Shown: positions 5,646 through 6,501 of the stretch, in pieces
Layout: each line of letters starts with the position of its first letter
Numbering within the stretch: the stretch's first letter is position 1
Assembly: GCA_022565075.1 (NCBI GenBank)
Contig: JADFKG010000118.1
Coordinates: 1-6,501, forward strand
Origin: Chloroflexota bacterium
GTDB lineage: Bacteria > Chloroflexota > Dehalococcoidia > SM23-28-2 > RBG-16-64-32
DNA length: 6,501 nucleotides
Direction of reading: 5' to 3'
The notes under the pieces: generated by a model
The model's input: only the letters and a program-made list of their open reading frames with translations
Told to the model about the DNA's origin: nothing
Database searches by the model: none
Position numbers and translations under genes: made by a program

Positions 5646-6501
5646 AGAGAAGATCTATTCCGACCAGGCAACGCCGCCGGGCGAGAGCCTCGCCGAGCTG
5701 CTCGAGGTCCTGGGCATTAGCCAGCGCGAGCTGGCCGTGCGCTCCGGACGTCCGGAGCAGGCCATCAGCGAGATCATCAACGGCAAGAAGGCGATCACGG
5801 CCGAGACGGCCCTGCAGCTCGAGAAGGTCCTCGGAACCCCCTCCTCGTTCTGGGTCAACCTGGAGTCCCGCTATCAGGAGACGCTCGCGCGCATACGCGA
5901 AACGGCTGAGCTGGCAGAGCAAGAAGCACAGCTCGACGCCTTCCCGATCCGGGAGATGAAGCAGCGCGGCCTCCTCCCGGACACAAGGGACAAGGGCGCG
6001 CTATTGAAGGGTCTGCTCGGGTTCCTCGGCGTGGCATCGTTCGATGCCCTCGAGGCGCGCCAGGCAGGCGTCCTCGGCTATCGTGTGACGCCGGCGGCCA
6101 GGGTCTCCCCCGGCGCGCTCTTCGTCTGGATGCGAGAAGGCGAACTCGCGGCCGCGGAGATCAAGACTCAACCCTACGATCAACGACGCTTCATGCTCGC
6201 CCTCAGAGAGCTTCGCGCGCTCACGATCGAGGAGAGCTGGCCCGTAGCGTACTCTCGCATGGTCGAAGTCTGCGCCGGCGCCGGCGTCGCCCTCGTCATC
6301 ACCAGAAGCTACCCGAAGAGCGGCGCCAGCGGCGTCGCGCGCTGGCTGGCAGCGGACAAGGCGATGATCCAGCTCAGCACCAGGCGCAACTACGTCGATA
6401 TGTTCTGGTTCAGCCTCTTCCACGAAGCGAAGCACGTCCTAGCGCGACAGAAGAGGCGAGTGTTCGTCAACGACATAAACGACCAGGACGACGAGGAGGC
6501 T
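5635..6501 (+). CDS. higA: HigA-type antitoxin with C-terminal ImmA/IrrE metallopeptidase domain, 3' partial
   Basis: The frame is open from the ATG at 5635 to the window edge (289 residues seen, no stop). Residues 13-80 form a HigA-type Xre helix-turn-helix: TPPGESLAELLEVLGISQRE, then EQAISEIINGKKAIT, then the LGTPSSFWVNLESRY signature. A charged helical linker follows (about 81-112). The middle region (about 115-255) has GVLGYRVTPAA, SPGALFVWMREGELAA, QPYDQRRF and GVARW, and leads to STRRNYVDMFWFSLFHEAKH. HEAKH (263-267) is a zinc HExxH motif of ImmA/IrrE-type peptidases; the final DDEEA is probably the start of the acidic helix usually supplying the third ligand. Members of this two-domain family run to roughly 350-380 residues, so perhaps 60-90 are missing. 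Expected role: neutralise HigB and repress the shared promoter. Whether the peptidase is active is unknown; lysine replaces the usual glycine in HE-x-G-H. Confidence 0.9.
   Translation, partial: MATREKIYSDQATPPGESLAELLEVLGISQRELAVRSGRPEQAISEIINGKKAITAETALQLEKVLGTPSSFWVNLESRYQETLARIRETAELAEQEAQLDAFPIREMKQRGLLPDTRDKGALLKGLLGFLGVASFDALEARQAGVLGYRVTPAARVSPGALFVWMREGELAAAEIKTQPYDQRRFMLALRELRALTIEESWPVAYSRMVEVCAGAGVALVITRSYPKSGASGVARWLAADKAMIQLSTRRNYVDMFWFSLFHEAKHVLARQKRRVFVNDINDQDDEEA

Noticed and set aside
6001..6435. Minus-strand frames opposite the antitoxin gene (also 5623-5922 and 5855-6037)
   Set aside because: The plus-strand frame encodes clear helix-turn-helix and HExxH domains across the same stretch, so these are shadows.

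Overview
The window comes from a bacterium with a GC-rich core genome. The central gene and the 3' gene pair favour G or C at third codon positions, and three separate TTGACA boxes point to an ordinary sigma70-type promoter grammar. The two unknown extracytoplasmic families at 1-2410 look to me like ones met in Chloroflexota (Dehalococcoidia-type) and some Actinobacteria. That assignment rests on recollection of family patterns and is low confidence.

Positions 1-2410 form a lower-GC accessory block. A minus-strand gene for a small four-helix membrane protein (10-405) diverges from a plus-strand run. The run opens with a convincing promoter (465-492) and a Shine-Dalgarno site. It then encodes a secreted protein whose frame is broken near 806-822 (halves 526-822 and 800-1207), a protein with one N-terminal membrane anchor and an extracytoplasmic domain (1210-1932), and a second four-helix membrane protein (1940-2410). 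Gaps of 2 and 7 bases suggest one transcript and an envelope-located system of unknown function.

Positions 2411-2528 are a short intergenic stretch with two perfect odd-centred inverted repeats around a TTGACA box, placed so close to the next start codon that the transcript may be almost leaderless. The gene that follows (2529-5222) is a complete pyruvate phosphate dikinase with both catalytic residues, interconverting pyruvate and phosphoenolpyruvate. It is the only clear housekeeping metabolic gene here.

Positions 5223-6501 hold a toxin-antitoxin module with its own promoter: a HigB-type RelE-fold toxin (5346-5645), overlapped by 11 bases by a HigA-type antitoxin (5635 to the window end). 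The antitoxin continues past its helix-turn-helix domain into an ImmA/IrrE-like zinc metallopeptidase domain with an HEAKH motif. It is cut off by the window edge. A very strong Shine-Dalgarno sequence inside the toxin gene serves the antitoxin. The dikinase is therefore flanked by two accessory cassettes. No RNA genes, insertion sequences, CRISPR arrays or convincing intrinsic terminators were seen.
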